64,000 nucleotides of DNA from Pedobacter sp. Leaf194. Lineage in GTDB: Bacteria; Bacteroidota; Bacteroidia; Sphingobacteriales; Sphingobacteriaceae. Shown here piece by piece: positions 1 to 10,468 of the stretch. The position numbers were made by a program, and so were the translations under genes. The notes under the pieces are model-generated. The model made no database searches. It worked only from the letters and a program-made list of their open reading frames with translations, and was not told the DNA's origin. The stretch spans positions 496,416-560,415 of the forward strand of contig NZ_LMPU01000009.1 of the NCBI RefSeq assembly GCF_001423945.1, in the 5' to 3' direction. Each line of letters begins with the position of its first letter. Position 1 is the first letter of the stretch.

Positions 1-1
1 C

Positions 2-163
2 TACTATCGTTTGGGTATTTTACACGATACGAAGTATAAGCAGCTTAAACAGGCAGAAAAATATTACAAGCTTTACCTTGCAAGCAAGCTTAATGCAGAA
101 ACAGATAAAGATGAAATTGCTTACGTAAAAGCCAGAATGAAGCAGTTGAAAAACCCTGATTAG
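2..163 (+). CDS. C-terminal end of a TPR-like protein (5' truncated)
   Basis: An open frame enters from the left edge and ends at TAG 161-163, giving 53 residues. The peptide reads as the last helices of a tetratricopeptide-type repeat protein (YYRLGILHDT, then QAEKYYKLYLASK), a pattern of alternating aromatic and small residues common in TPR helices. The rest of the gene lies outside the window, so its role cannot be stated. Its stop codon overlaps the stop of the convergent DUF4268 gene, with no terminator hairpin between them. Confidence 0.6.
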   Translation, partial: YYRLGILHDTKYKQLKQAEKYYKLYLASKLNAETDKDEIAYVKARMKQLKNPD

Positions 164-621
164 CTTAAATTTTGAAAAACGGGTTTTACATTGTCCCAAA
201 ATTCATCAAGTGCAATCAGTCTGGGCTTAAAAAAAGAAATCAGCTCGGGCCAGTCTTGCTTGTTGTAAATATTAACGTTTTCCAGTGTGGTTGATATCCG
301 ACTAACCGTTTTGCCGTATTCGTCTGTCGCATCCTGCATCCAGTGCCACTGCTCGCCCATGGAACTTGCAAACAGCGTTTTGAATTCTTCAAATTGGTTG
401 AAAAACAATTCCCGTATGCCTTCATCAGTGTGGGTAAGCTGAATGGAGATGATGGCTTTTTTGGTATTAACATCCATTTTAATGAAAACGTGTTTAACGC
501 CGGTTTTGTAATTTATCCAATTTACAGGATAGCCATCAGTAGCAGGAACCGGTTTCATATATTGCCCAAAACTTATCCAAAACTGTTGCCGTAACTTTGC
601 CGCCTCTTCCTTACTATACAT
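160..621 (-). CDS. DUF4268 domain-containing protein
   Basis: The 153-residue protein starts MYSKEEAAKLRQQFW and matches the small stand-alone DUF4268 proteins common in Sphingobacteriaceae; the whole chain is the domain. No signal peptide or membrane segment is visible, so it is probably cytoplasmic. The family has no established activity, although related domains occur next to nuclease-like proteins. It is a single-gene unit: a TAATTTTG promoter-like box lies about 25 nt upstream of the ATG on its strand, and its stop codon overlaps the stop of the convergent TPR gene. Confidence 0.8.
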   Translation of the reverse strand: MYSKEEAAKLRQQFWISFGQYMKPVPATDGYPVNWINYKTGVKHVFIKMDVNTKKAIISIQLTHTDEGIRELFFNQFEEFKTLFASSMGEQWHWMQDATDEYGKTVSRISTTLENVNIYNKQDWPELISFFKPRLIALDEFWDNVKPVFQNLS

Positions 622-646
622 ATTAGCTTCTGCTTGCTATCTACAG

Positions 647-654
647 CAAAATTA
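647..654 (-). promoter_or_regulatory. -7 promoter box of the DUF4268 gene
   Basis: The minus strand reads TAATTTTG, an exact match to the Bacteroidota -7 consensus TAnnTTTG, about 25 nt upstream of the ATG at 621. That spacing fits a short 5' leader. Confidence 0.5.
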
Positions 655-779
655 AAGTTTAATTCGGTTTTAAAAGGGAATGTTTCGCTCGCGATCAAGT
701 ATTTGCCGGCCTCAACTATTGGCAATGTTTGAATAAAATGAAGCTTTAGACTCTTGCGGTTAAAGATAATTTCACAGTG

Positions 780-1367
780 TTATTTATTGCCCATTAGTTT
801 GGCGACATACTTTCCAATAATATCGAACTCTAGATTTACAACATCGCCAGGCATAACTTCCTGCAGGTTTGTGTGTTCAAAGGTGTATGGAATGATAAAT
901 ACTGAAAACTCATCAGCAGCTGAATTTACAACCGTTAAGCTAATTCCGTTTACGCAGGCCGAACCTTTTTCTACCGTAACATTTCCGAGGGAAGCATCAT
1001 ATTTAAAACGAAATTCCCAGCTTCCGTCCAGTTCTTCTCGTTTTATGCAGGTTGCGGTCTGGTCTACATGCCCTTGAACGATGTGTCCATCTAGTCTGGC
1101 GTTCATTTGCATGCAACGTTCGAGATTTACCTTGCTGCCGGTTTTTAAATTACCCAAACTGGTTTTGCTAAGTGTTTCATCAATAGCCGTTACCGTATGG
1201 GTATTCTCTCCAAGGGCCACAACAGTAAGGCAAACGCCGTTATGCGCCACACTTTGGTCGATTTTTAACTCTTTACTAATCGCTGAAGCAATAGTAAAGT
1301 GAATATTTGATTGTTCGGTTTTAATGGCTGTAACCTCGCCAAGGGTTTCGATTATTCCGGTAAACAT
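780..1367 (-). CDS. ribE: riboflavin synthase, alpha chain
   Basis: The enzyme dismutates two 6,7-dimethyl-8-ribityllumazine molecules to riboflavin and 5-amino-6-ribitylamino-uracil, the last step of vitamin B2 synthesis, in the cytoplasm as a trimer. The 195-residue length is normal. It begins with the hallmark MFTGIIETLG and contains two lumazine-binding barrels, roughly residues 1-90 and 98-186, each with a related motif (NGVCLTV and NGISLTV). The ATG lies 9 nt after the stop of the biotin carboxylase gene, so the two are probably co-transcribed. No FMN riboswitch is seen upstream. Confidence 0.95.
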   Translation of the reverse strand: MFTGIIETLGEVTAIKTEQSNIHFTIASAISKELKIDQSVAHNGVCLTVVALGENTHTVTAIDETLSKTSLGNLKTGSKVNLERCMQMNARLDGHIVQGHVDQTATCIKREELDGSWEFRFKYDASLGNVTVEKGSACVNGISLTVVNSAADEFSVFIIPYTFEHTNLQEVMPGDVVNLEFDIIGKYVAKLMGNK

Positions 1368-1376
1368 TTCAAGCTA

Positions 1377-2870
1377 TTAATAATTCATTCTGTTTTTTCG
1401 CCAATTGGAGGTAACTCCCGACAAATCTTTTTGCGCAACATCAATTTCCGGTTTTTGAAACAATTTCGATGCGATTACCGCAGCAATTAAGGCTTCATCG
1501 TCATTTTCAGCTTTCAAACTTCCGGCGTTAAAGTATTTACCTACGAAATGAGTATCAAACCTCCCGGTTTTAAAAGCTTCATGTTGCATCACAAATTTAC
1601 CAAATCCAAGGGTGGTTTCTATCCCGGTAATCTCATATTCTTCAATTGCCCTAACCATTCTCTGTATTGCCTCTTCCCTATCTTTACCAAAGGTTATGAG
1701 CTTCGCGATCATTGGGTCGTAATAAATCGGGATTTCCATTCCCTGTTCAAAACCATCATCCACTCTTACGCCGTTACCTTTGGGCGTTTTATAGGTTTGA
1801 AGTCTACCAATATCCGGAAGGAAATTATTGTTTGGGTCTTCAGCATAAACCCTAAGTTCTATCGCATGGCCACTTATCTTCAGGTCTGCCTGCGAAAATC
1901 CAATTGGTTCGCCGGCGGCAATTTTTATTTGTTCCTTTACAAGGTCAATTCCGGTAATTAATTCTGTAACAGGGTGTTCAACCTGTAACCGGGTATTCAT
2001 TTCCAGAAAAAAGAAATCCAGATTTTCATCGAGGATAAATTCAACGGTTCCGGCACCGGTATAATTCACAGAACGGGCTACATCGACTGCGCATTTGCCC
2101 ATTTTCTGTCTTATTTCTTCCGTCAAAACTGCTGATGGAGCTTCTTCAACAACTTTTTGATGGCGTCGCTGTACAGAACATTCGCGTTCAAACAAGTGCA
2201 TAATATTACCATGTGTATCGCCTAAAACCTGTATTTCGATGTGCCTTGGCGAGGTTACATAACGCTCGATAAATACTGCGCCATCGCCAAACGCAGAAGT
2301 AGCTTCTGAAACAGCCAGTTGCATTTGTTCTTCAAAATCTGCAGCCTGCTCTACAATACGCATCCCCTTTCCACCACCGCCGGCAGCGGCTTTTATTAAA
2401 ATCGGAAATCCTACTTCAATTGCACGCTGCTTTGCCTCATTCACATCCTGAATAGCTTCTTCGGTTCCGGGAACCATTGGGATGTTGTATTTCAGCGCCG
2501 CCGCCTTTGCAGAGAGCTTGTTACCCATTGTTTCCATTGCTTCCGGCGATGGCCCGATTAGAATCAACCCGGCATCAGCCACCATTTTTGCAAAAACTGC
2601 ATTTTCAGAAAGAAAACCGTAGCCAGGATGGATGGCTTCTGCACCGGTTTCCTTACATGCACTTATAATTTTCTCCCCAACCAGATAACTTTGGTTAGAG
2701 GGCGGCGGACCAACGCATACGGCCTCATCAGCATATCTGACGTGTAAAGCGTCCCTATCTGCTTCTGAAAATATGGCAACGGTTTTAATTCCCATTTCTT
2801 TTGCCGAACGCATAATACGTAAAGCAATTTCTCCGCGGTTTGCGATTAAAATCTTCGAGATTTGTGGCAT
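1377..2870 (-). CDS. accC: biotin carboxylase subunit (acetyl/propionyl-CoA carboxylase type)
   Basis: The enzyme carboxylates biotin on a carrier protein using ATP and bicarbonate, feeding acetyl-CoA or propionyl-CoA carboxylase. At 497 residues it has the biotin carboxylase N-domain (ILIANRGEIALRI near residue 7), an ATP-grasp domain with glycine-rich loop KAAAGGGGKGM (160-170) and the catalytic EMNTRLQVEHPVTE segment, then the C-domain. It is longer than E. coli AccC (about 450), with about 50 extra C-terminal residues and no biotinyl domain. No carrier or carboxyltransferase gene is adjacent, so the acetyl versus propionyl assignment is open. It has its own TACATTTG box overlapping the end of ltaE and is followed by ribE. 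Confidence 0.9.
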   Translation of the reverse strand: MPQISKILIANRGEIALRIMRSAKEMGIKTVAIFSEADRDALHVRYADEAVCVGPPPSNQSYLVGEKIISACKETGAEAIHPGYGFLSENAVFAKMVADAGLILIGPSPEAMETMGNKLSAKAAALKYNIPMVPGTEEAIQDVNEAKQRAIEVGFPILIKAAAGGGGKGMRIVEQAADFEEQMQLAVSEATSAFGDGAVFIERYVTSPRHIEIQVLGDTHGNIMHLFERECSVQRRHQKVVEEAPSAVLTEEIRQKMGKCAVDVARSVNYTGAGTVEFILDENLDFFFLEMNTRLQVEHPVTELITGIDLVKEQIKIAAGEPIGFSQADLKISGHAIELRVYAEDPNNNFLPDIGRLQTYKTPKGNGVRVDDGFEQGMEIPIYYDPMIAKLITFGKDREEAIQRMVRAIEEYEITGIETTLGFGKFVMQHEAFKTGRFDTHFVGKYFNAGSLKAENDDEALIAAVIASKLFQKPEIDVAQKDLSGVTSNWRKNRMNY

Positions 2871-2887
2871 TTGGTTAGGCTGGTAAA

Positions 2888-3910
2888 TTACAAATGTACT
2901 ATTATTTCGATTGCCCTATCAATCATCGAACTGCTTAAGTCGAGGTGTGTAACCAATCTTATTGTACTTGAGCTTGTGGTGTTACAAAGCAGCCCCTTTT
3001 CCTGCAAGCGGCTTACAACTTTGTTTGCCGTTCCGGCTGCAACTTCAAAAATTACAATGTTGGTTTCAACAGGCATAACTGATTTTACATAGCTTGTACC
3101 ACTTAATGCTGCCGCCAAATCTCTCGCATGTTTGTGATCATCCTTCAATCTTTCTACATGATTATCCAAAGCATAAATTCCCGCAGCGGCAAGAAAGCCG
3201 GCCTGCCGCATTCCACCACCAAAAGCCTTCCTTATTTTTCTTGCTTTGTGGATGGTTGCTTTACTGGCCAGCAAAACAGAGCCAACCGGAGCGCCCAAGC
3301 CTTTCGACAAGCAAACCGAAATACCGTCGAAATATTGGCCATAATCATGGGCGCTATCTCCTGTAGCAGTTAATGCATTAAAAATACGGGCACCATCCAA
3401 ATGAAGTTTTAAGCCTTTTATATTACACAGGTGATGAATGGGAGCAATATCTGACAGCTTGTAACAACTTCCTCCGCCTTTATTTACAGTATTTTCCAGT
3501 ACAACCAAACTGGAATTAGGATAGTGGATATTGTCTTCATTGATTTCGGGTTCGATAAGATCCGGAGTTAAAATACCTCTTTCGCCATGCAACAACCTTA
3601 CTGATGCCGCAGAGTGAAAGGCAATGCCTCCGATTTCATACCTGTAAACATGTGCCGTCTGGTCGCAGATAACCTCATCCATCGGCTGTGTAAAGCACTT
3701 TATCGCAATCTGGTTGGTCATCGTGCCTGACGGGCAAAATAAACCCGCTTCCATATTAAATAATTCTGCAAGTTTGGTTTCCAGCTGGTGGACTGTTTCA
3801 TCCTCTCCAAAAACATCGTCGCCAACCTTTGCACTCATCATCGCTTCGAGCATACCCGGAGTCGGCTTGGTTACAGTATCACTTCTGAAATCTAAAAGTT
3901 CGTTATTCAT
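2888..3910 (-). CDS. ltaE: low-specificity L-threonine aldolase, PLP-dependent
   Basis: The enzyme cleaves L-threonine or L-allo-threonine to glycine and acetaldehyde using pyridoxal phosphate (fold type I). The 340-residue length is normal. Visible motifs are the N-terminal FRSDTVTKPTPGM, the stacking histidine in QTAHVYRYE (about H87), the HLDGARIFNA aspartate, and the PLP lysine in CLSKGLGAPVGS (K203). It lies upstream of accC on the same strand with a 17-nt gap. The intergenic region above it is shared with the divergent BadF-type kinase gene and contains a Nudix-regulator-type operator at 4007-4025, which could affect either gene. Confidence 0.92.
   Translation of the reverse strand: MNNELLDFRSDTVTKPTPGMLEAMMSAKVGDDVFGEDETVHQLETKLAELFNMEAGLFCPSGTMTNQIAIKCFTQPMDEVICDQTAHVYRYEIGGIAFHSAASVRLLHGERGILTPDLIEPEINEDNIHYPNSSLVVLENTVNKGGGSCYKLSDIAPIHHLCNIKGLKLHLDGARIFNALTATGDSAHDYGQYFDGISVCLSKGLGAPVGSVLLASKATIHKARKIRKAFGGGMRQAGFLAAAGIYALDNHVERLKDDHKHARDLAAALSGTSYVKSVMPVETNIVIFEVAAGTANKVVSRLQEKGLLCNTTSSSTIRLVTHLDLSSSMIDRAIEIIVHL
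2891..2898 (-). promoter_or_regulatory. -7 promoter box before biotin carboxylase
   Basis: The minus strand reads TACATTTG (TAnnTTTG consensus), 20 nt upstream of the ATG at 2870. It lies inside the last codons of the upstream threonine aldolase gene, so accC-ribE can be transcribed independently of it. Confidence 0.5.
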
Positions 3911-4006
3911 CGTATAAAAATTGTAAAAAATAGCTTAGGTTAAAAAATAAGACCAATGCCTTATATGGTATAATTTTAAGGTTTTAGCATGATTAAACAG
4001 CTTATA

Positions 4007-4025
4007 TAGTGTATTTTTTACACAC
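4007..4025. promoter_or_regulatory. operator of the Nudix/NrtR-like regulator (site 1)
   Basis: Reads TAGTGTA-TTTTT-TACACAC. It has the same half-sites and 5-bp spacer as sites 2 and 3 (7231-7251 and 10469-10489), with the right half imperfect. It lies between the divergent ltaE and BadF-type kinase genes, about 100 bp before the kinase ATG. Binding by the regulator encoded at 6468-7157 is inferred from shared sequence and proximity. Confidence 0.6.
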
Positions 4026-4128
4026 TTATATTTTAACAACAACAAATTGTTAAAAAATTATTAAAAAAAAAGATACAAAATATAAGAGTTTTTATACTTT
4101 TATCGTGCTAAAACCAAAAATAAATAAA

Positions 4129-4989
4129 ATGATAGTAATTGCAGACGGTGGATCAACCAAAACAAATTGGTGCCTGATCAACGAGGCCGGCAGAAAAATT
4201 TACTTTAATACCGAAGGTTACAATCCATATTTCTCAAAAGGGGAATATATTGTACAATCTTTAAATGAAACTCTTCCGGACCACCTAGAAAAAGAGAAAC
4301 TAACGGCTGTATACTATTACGGGGCAGGTTGTTCTACGCCAGCAAATAAAAAAATTGTTGCCGATGCTATGAAACAGGTTTTTGTGAACGCAGAAATTTT
4401 TGTTGGTCATGATTTACTTGCCTCATGCAGAGCACTTTTGGGTAACGAGCCCGGATTTGCAGGTATTTTAGGCACCGGCACTAACTCATGCCTTTACGAC
4501 GGAACCGATATTACCATGAACATTGATTCATTAGGCTATTTCCTGGGCGATGAAGGTAGCGGTTCTTACATCGGGAAGCGCATTTTAGGCGATTACATGA
4601 AAGGTTATATGCCAAAAGGTTTAAGAGAAGCTTTTTACGACAATTACGCTTTAACAAACGAAGATATTTTCGATAACATTTATAACAAACCATTACCGAA
4701 CCGTTTCTGCGCAAGTTTCAGTAAATTTTTATACGATTTTAAAGATAGTTACGAGGATTATACTTACAAAACCATCGACTATGCTTTCACTGCTTTTTTT
4801 GAAGCTTTGGTAATTCATTACCCAAATTACAAAGACCACAAGTTAAACTGCGTTGGTTCTGTTGGCTACAGTTTCCGCGATATTTTGAGTATCGTTGCCG
4901 ACCGCTATGAAATGGGTGTTGGTAAAATTATCCGCTCGCCAATAGATGATTTAGTGCATTACCACCTGGAGTTGGCTCCAAAAAGCTAA
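4129..4989 (+). CDS. BadF/BadG-type ASKHA sugar kinase (N-acetylglucosamine kinase-like)
   Basis: Predicted cytoplasmic ATP-dependent kinase of an amino sugar or related sugar. The 286-residue protein opens with an intact phosphate-1 loop ADGGSTKTNW, has the GHDLLAS catalytic-aspartate region (around residue 88), the phosphate-2 loop GILGTGTNSCLYDG, and GYFLGDEGSGSYIG. An in-frame GTG lies 24 nt upstream (4105), but ATG 4129 fits the paralogue's start (MIAVV) and leaves a normal leader after a TACTTTTA box at 4095-4102. A factor-independent terminator follows. Operator site 1 upstream links it to the pfkA-gap regulon. The substrate cannot be read from the sequence. Confidence 0.8.
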   Translation: MIVIADGGSTKTNWCLINEAGRKIYFNTEGYNPYFSKGEYIVQSLNETLPDHLEKEKLTAVYYYGAGCSTPANKKIVADAMKQVFVNAEIFVGHDLLASCRALLGNEPGFAGILGTGTNSCLYDGTDITMNIDSLGYFLGDEGSGSYIGKRILGDYMKGYMPKGLREAFYDNYALTNEDIFDNIYNKPLPNRFCASFSKFLYDFKDSYEDYTYKTIDYAFTAFFEALVIHYPNYKDHKLNCVGSVGYSFRDILSIVADRYEMGVGKIIRSPIDDLVHYHLELAPKS

Positions 4990-5030
4990 TCAAATCAGCT
5001 TTTATTACCTAAGCTGAAGTTCATAATATT

Positions 5031-5068
5031 AAAAAAATCGACTGGAAATTTCAGTCGGTTTTTTTTAT
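5031..5068. terminator. bidirectional intrinsic terminator
   Basis: A 6-bp GC-rich stem CGACTG/CAGTCG (5039-5057) is flanked by an A-run on the left and eight T on the right. It can end both the kinase transcript (+) and the lipoprotein transcript (-). Confidence 0.75.
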
Positions 5069-5131
5069 TGGTAGAAACTACGCAATGCTGTTTACCAAAA
5101 TTTTTAATTGCGGGCTGTCAATAACCTGCCT

Positions 5132-6097
5132 TTAATAAGTTTTCAATTTCCGTGAAAGCGTTAATAATTTTACGTTTAACAATTGCATTTCTGTACTCAG
5201 CTGATTAAGCAAAACCTGCCTGGTGTTGAGTTCGCTTTCTGTAAAAACGCCACCGTTATCAAAAAGAAGCATGCGAAGATGGTCGCTAAGTTTCTGCTCG
5301 AATTCAAAATTTAACCATCTTTTTTTAAGCCTCCCCACAACGGATGCTTTTTGGCCGCCCGAAACCTCATCAGGTTCATTAAGCATTAACCAGACAAATT
5401 TAGGATACACTTTTGAGCTATCGGGAACATACCAGATATCCGAAAGCAGATTTTTTTGAAAAGACAACTGTATTTTCTTTCGGTTATTGGTTAACGCTGC
5501 AATGCCTAAACCTGCAGACAGACCCGACCCTGCGATTACGACTGCATTTTGCGGCTGCTGTGCCTTAATTATTAAAGGTGCAACACCCGTTACTGCACCA
5601 GCAATTATAGCCCCAACAGTAAATCTGTTCACTCTCTTTTTCCCGAGGTCGTCCAGATAATCAGCAACCCTTCCAGTCCGCTCAGATTCGCAACGCAATG
5701 CTGCAGAGATACCGTTAAGCACATTTTCTGCGTAGGTAATTCTGTTCTCAATTTCAACATCGAGTGCCCGGGTGCGCAATAAACCTTTATCGTTAGTACT
5801 GTTGTTTAAATCATACCGTTCTTTAATCTGGCGCAAAGTACCCGTTGTATTCGCAAGCCGCAATTCTTCAGCATTCAATTTGCCGGATAGCATTTTAAAA
5901 ACAATTCTTAACGAATCAGAATCGTTATACGAAGCTGGCAGCCCCTGCGCATAATCGGCTACGCAATAATCAGCACTTAATACTTTCGGCGTTTTTTTTC
6001 CTGAGAGGGAAATCTTACAAGCCGTAAAACTGACGCAGAAGGCTAAAATTAGCAGGATGAAAGCAACATGCTTTTTGATAATGGGTTGACACAACAT
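5132..6097 (-). CDS. hypothetical lipoprotein
   Basis: The 321-residue protein has a lipoprotein signal: a hydrophobic core near residues 11-24, then the lipobox SFTAC with the acylated cysteine at about residue 27. It should be membrane-anchored on the periplasmic side. A second small/hydrophobic segment, VGAIIAGAVTGVAPLIIKA (about residues 161-179), followed by VVIAGSGLSAGLGIAALT, resembles a glycine/alanine-rich transmembrane hairpin. The C-terminal third is rich in Leu/Gln/Glu and probably helical (NQLSTEMQLLNVKLLTLS). No known domain was recognised. It stands alone, between a shared terminator and the divergent small acidic gene. Confidence 0.65.
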   Translation of the reverse strand: MLCQPIIKKHVAFILLILAFCVSFTACKISLSGKKTPKVLSADYCVADYAQGLPASYNDSDSLRIVFKMLSGKLNAEELRLANTTGTLRQIKERYDLNNSTNDKGLLRTRALDVEIENRITYAENVLNGISAALRCESERTGRVADYLDDLGKKRVNRFTVGAIIAGAVTGVAPLIIKAQQPQNAVVIAGSGLSAGLGIAALTNNRKKIQLSFQKNLLSDIWYVPDSSKVYPKFVWLMLNEPDEVSGGQKASVVGRLKKRWLNFEFEQKLSDHLRMLLFDNGGVFTESELNTRQVLLNQLSTEMQLLNVKLLTLSRKLKTY

Positions 6098-6188
6098 TTC
6101 AATATCGGATTGAATTATTTCTGGTCTAAAATACTTGTAATTTGCTTACAAAAACGATAACTTGACGAATATTTTAAATCCCAATCAA

Positions 6189-6368
6189 ATGAGTATAGAC
6201 CCGAACAAAGAAGAACTTTCTGACGATAAGGAAGATGCTTTAACCAGCGAAGAAGACGCCCTAAATCAAAGCACGGTAATTAGCGGCGAGGATGCTGCAG
6301 CACATGATGCCGATTTATTAGATCAGGCAGATAAAGCTTCCAGATCATCATTCGAACTGGATATTTAA
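6189..6368 (+). CDS. small acidic hypothetical protein
   Basis: A 59-residue, strongly acidic and hydrophilic protein (MSIDPNKEELSDDKEDALTS...) without signal peptide, cysteine or hydrophobic core, so probably disordered. The frame can be opened at TTG 6162, but ATG 6189 is the better start. Two other small acidic proteins of similar character occur at 19557 and 19934. The function is unknown. Codon use looks normal for the region. Confidence 0.5.
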   Translation: MSIDPNKEELSDDKEDALTSEEDALNQSTVISGEDAAAHDADLLDQADKASRSSFELDI

Positions 6369-6467
6369 TAGAATACAAAAGGTGTATCCTGAATGCCTAA
6401 CGCTGCGCTGAAGCAGATAACCGCATTTATGATACACCTTTTTAGTTTGGCCACCGCTTTACTATCG

Positions 6468-7157
6468 CTAAAAGGAAATTTCTTTTCCGAAGAGTTTGGC
6501 GTATTTTCTTTTATCGAACCGGTATAAGGTTGCAGCTCTGTATGATACACCTTTTTGTTTCTCATCTAGTTCTTTTAGCACACCAAAACTAACAATTTTC
6601 TTTCTAAAGTTTCGTTTGTCAAGTTTTTTACCAAGCACAAGTTCATAAACATGCTGTAACTGGGTTAAAGTAAATTTCTCAGGCAGCAATTCGAATGCAA
6701 TTGGCTGGTGTTTAATTCTTCGCTTTATTTTTTCTAAACCCTTATCGTAAATCTTCTGGTGGTCGAAAGCTAGTTTTGGAAGTGCAGTTATTGGCAACCA
6801 ATTGGCTTGTTTTGCATAGGTACTAACCGGGCGCAAATCTTTATCTCCGCCTAAACGAATCAGGGCGTAATAAGCTAACGTGATAACGCGTCCTTGCGGG
6901 TGCCTTCCCGGGTCGCCAAAGGCATAATATTGCTCCATATAAATGCCACGCAAACCCGTTAATTCGTACAGGATTCGGGCAGCAGACTGATCAAGGCTCT
7001 CATCTGCGCCAACGATGTTACCCGGTAATGCCCACCAGTCTTTAAATGGCTCTTCATTCCGTTCAATGAGTAAGATTTTTAATTCCTTACCATCAAATCC
7101 AAACAGCACACAGTCGATGGAGAAAACGGAATCTAAATGAGGTAAAATTTGTTCCAA
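6468..7157 (-). CDS. NrtR-like transcriptional regulator: Nudix domain plus winged helix
   Basis: Predicted DNA-binding repressor of the NrtR family, in which a Nudix fold senses a metabolite and a C-terminal winged helix binds DNA; Bacteroidota members such as AraR control sugar catabolism. The 229-residue protein has the Nudix fold at about 10-140 and a wHTH at about 150-220 (TLTQLQHVYELVLG, then LDKRNFRKKIV). The Nudix box is degenerate: the helix reads ARILYELTGL where an active enzyme has RExxEExG, so catalysis is probably lost. It is divergent from pfkA, and operator site 2 lies in the shared promoter. The effector is unknown; a sugar or sugar phosphate is likely from context. Confidence 0.85.
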   Translation of the reverse strand: MEQILPHLDSVFSIDCVLFGFDGKELKILLIERNEEPFKDWWALPGNIVGADESLDQSAARILYELTGLRGIYMEQYYAFGDPGRHPQGRVITLAYYALIRLGGDKDLRPVSTYAKQANWLPITALPKLAFDHQKIYDKGLEKIKRRIKHQPIAFELLPEKFTLTQLQHVYELVLGKKLDKRNFRKKIVSFGVLKELDEKQKGVSYRAATLYRFDKRKYAKLFGKEISF

Positions 7158-7182
7158 GGTAAAATTTAGTTAATTTAAGCGT

Positions 7183-7190
7183 TAAAGGTA
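7183..7190 (-). promoter_or_regulatory. -7-like box of the Nudix regulator gene
   Basis: The minus strand reads TACCTTTA, one mismatch from TAnnTTTG, 25 nt upstream of the ATG at 7157. It is about 40 bp from operator site 2, so autoregulation is possible. Confidence 0.35.
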
Positions 7191-7230
7191 TGACTTTCAA
7201 TATTAAGTAAAAAAAATAAAATAAATTACT

Positions 7231-7251
7231 TAGTGTAGAAAATACACACTA
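7231..7251. promoter_or_regulatory. operator of the Nudix/NrtR-like regulator (site 2)
   Basis: TAGTGTA-GAAAA-TACACAC followed by TA. It can also be read as 6-bp arms TAGTGT/ACACTA. It sits in the 110-bp region between the divergent regulator gene and pfkA and abuts a -7-like box TATATTCG (7250-7257), so bound protein would block pfkA transcription. Confidence 0.7.
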
Positions 7252-7267
7252 TATTCGTACTACGAAG

Positions 7268-8254
7268 ATGAAACCAAATATTAAAAATATAGCTGTACTT
7301 ACTTCCGGGGGCGATGCACCAGGAATGAATGCTGCCATTAGAGCAGTGGTTCGTACAGGAATTTACCATGGCATCAACATGTTTGGTGTTATGCAAGGAT
7401 ACCAGGGTTTAATCGCCAATACTATAAAACCAATGGACGCCCGTTCTGTAAGTAATATTTTACATCTGGGTGGAACGATACTAAAAACTGCCCGTTGTTT
7501 AGAATTTAAAACGGATGAAGGACAGGAAATTGCCTACCAAAATTTAAAAGCAAATGATATCGACGGCTTAGTTGTTATTGGAGGCGATGGAACTTTCACA
7601 GGAGCGAAACGTTTTGGTGAAAAGTTTGGCGTAAAAGTAATTGGTATACCAGGCACGATAGATAATGATTTAAGCGGTTCTGATTTTACTTTAGGTTACG
7701 ATACCGCAATTAATACAGTAATTGAAGCAATTGATAAAATAAGAGATACTGCAGATGCACACGACAGGTTATTTTTTATAGAGGTGATGGGCCGTGATTC
7801 TGGCTGTATAGCCTTAAGAAGCTCGATAGCCAGTGGCGCAGAAGCAGTGTTGTTACCGGAAATTGAAACCAGTGTTGATGAATTGATTGAAAAGCTTGCC
7901 TTAGGTGCTGCTACAAAAAAATCATCGAGTATTGTTATTGTTGCAGAAGGACACAAACAAGGTGGCGCCTATGATATTGCAAAACGGGTTAAGGAAACTT
8001 TCGACCATTACGATACTAAAGTTACCATTCTGGGGCATTTGCAAAGGGGCGGCAGTCCTAGCAGTTTCGATAGAATACTAGGCAGCAGGTTGGGCTTTGC
8101 GGCAGTTAATGCGCTTATTTCGGGCGAGAGTGCGCAAATGGTAGGTTTAAGAGGCAATGAAATTAAACTTACAAGTATTGAGGAAGCACTGTCTAACCAC
8201 ACGTTTAAGCTTGAAGATGACCTGATGGAGATGACGGAAGTTTTATCGATTTAA
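7268..8254 (+). CDS. pfkA: ATP-dependent 6-phosphofructokinase
   Basis: Phosphorylates fructose 6-phosphate to fructose 1,6-bisphosphate, the committed step of glycolysis, in the cytoplasm as a tetramer. The 328-residue length is typical of bacterial PfkA. Motifs are SGGDAPGMNAAIRA (13-26), the ATP-type GGDGT (105-109; Gly rather than the Asp of PPi enzymes), and the catalytic GTIDND (D132). It is the first gene of an operon with a BadF-like gene (6-nt gap) and gap (7-nt gap), closed by a strong terminator. The promoter carries operator site 2, so expression is probably controlled by the divergent Nudix regulator. Confidence 0.96.
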   Translation: MKPNIKNIAVLTSGGDAPGMNAAIRAVVRTGIYHGINMFGVMQGYQGLIANTIKPMDARSVSNILHLGGTILKTARCLEFKTDEGQEIAYQNLKANDIDGLVVIGGDGTFTGAKRFGEKFGVKVIGIPGTIDNDLSGSDFTLGYDTAINTVIEAIDKIRDTADAHDRLFFIEVMGRDSGCIALRSSIASGAEAVLLPEIETSVDELIEKLALGAATKKSSSIVIVAEGHKQGGAYDIAKRVKETFDHYDTKVTILGHLQRGGSPSSFDRILGSRLGFAAVNALISGESAQMVGLRGNEIKLTSIEEALSNHTFKLEDDLMEMTEVLSI

Positions 8255-8260
8255 TTTAAA

Positions 8261-10109
<1,849 letters not shown>

Positions 10110-10126
10110 TTGCCTGCTCACATCAT

Positions 10127-10162
10127 AAGCAAAAAAGACTCCCAACGGAGTCTTTTTTGCTT
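10127..10162. terminator. terminator of the pfkA-gap operon
   Basis: Perfect 15-bp inverted repeat (10127-10141 against 10148-10162) with a 6-nt loop. It contains GACTC/GAGTC with A-run and T-run arms, so it may work in both directions. Confidence 0.85.
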
Positions 10163-10468
10163 ATATACCTTTTTTACATATGAATAGATTATTTATTTAA
10201 CATAAATTTAACTTAATCTGTAAAACATTATTTATTATAAACCGTTTATTAACGATATCAAGTAAAAACGATAGTTAGCTGGTCAAAATATTACGACTTT
10301 TGAAAAAATGAATGAAATTTTGGGCAGATTATACCAATAGTTGATAAGATTTAACAATTGCTGTGAATAAATCTATGGTATATTTGCAACACAATCATTT
10401 TAATTCATCAAATGTTCATTAAAAAGAATTGTGAATAAAAAATGACAAAAAAAATACCTAAAAAAATG
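10163..10468. other. AT-rich intergenic stretch
   Basis: About 300 bp between the gap terminator and operator site 3. It is very AT-rich with no supported reading frame, RNA gene or repeat. It may hold upstream promoter elements for the short transcript that follows, but nothing definite is visible. Confidence 0.5.

Noticed and set aside
6377..6556. Inverted and direct copies of a GATACACCTTTT-like motif around the end of the Nudix regulator gene
   Set aside because: Arms AAAAGGTGTATC (6377-6388) and GATACACCTTTT (6431-6442) are 42 nt apart, and a further copy is inside the coding end. This could be a weak terminator or chance; the loop is too long for a confident call.
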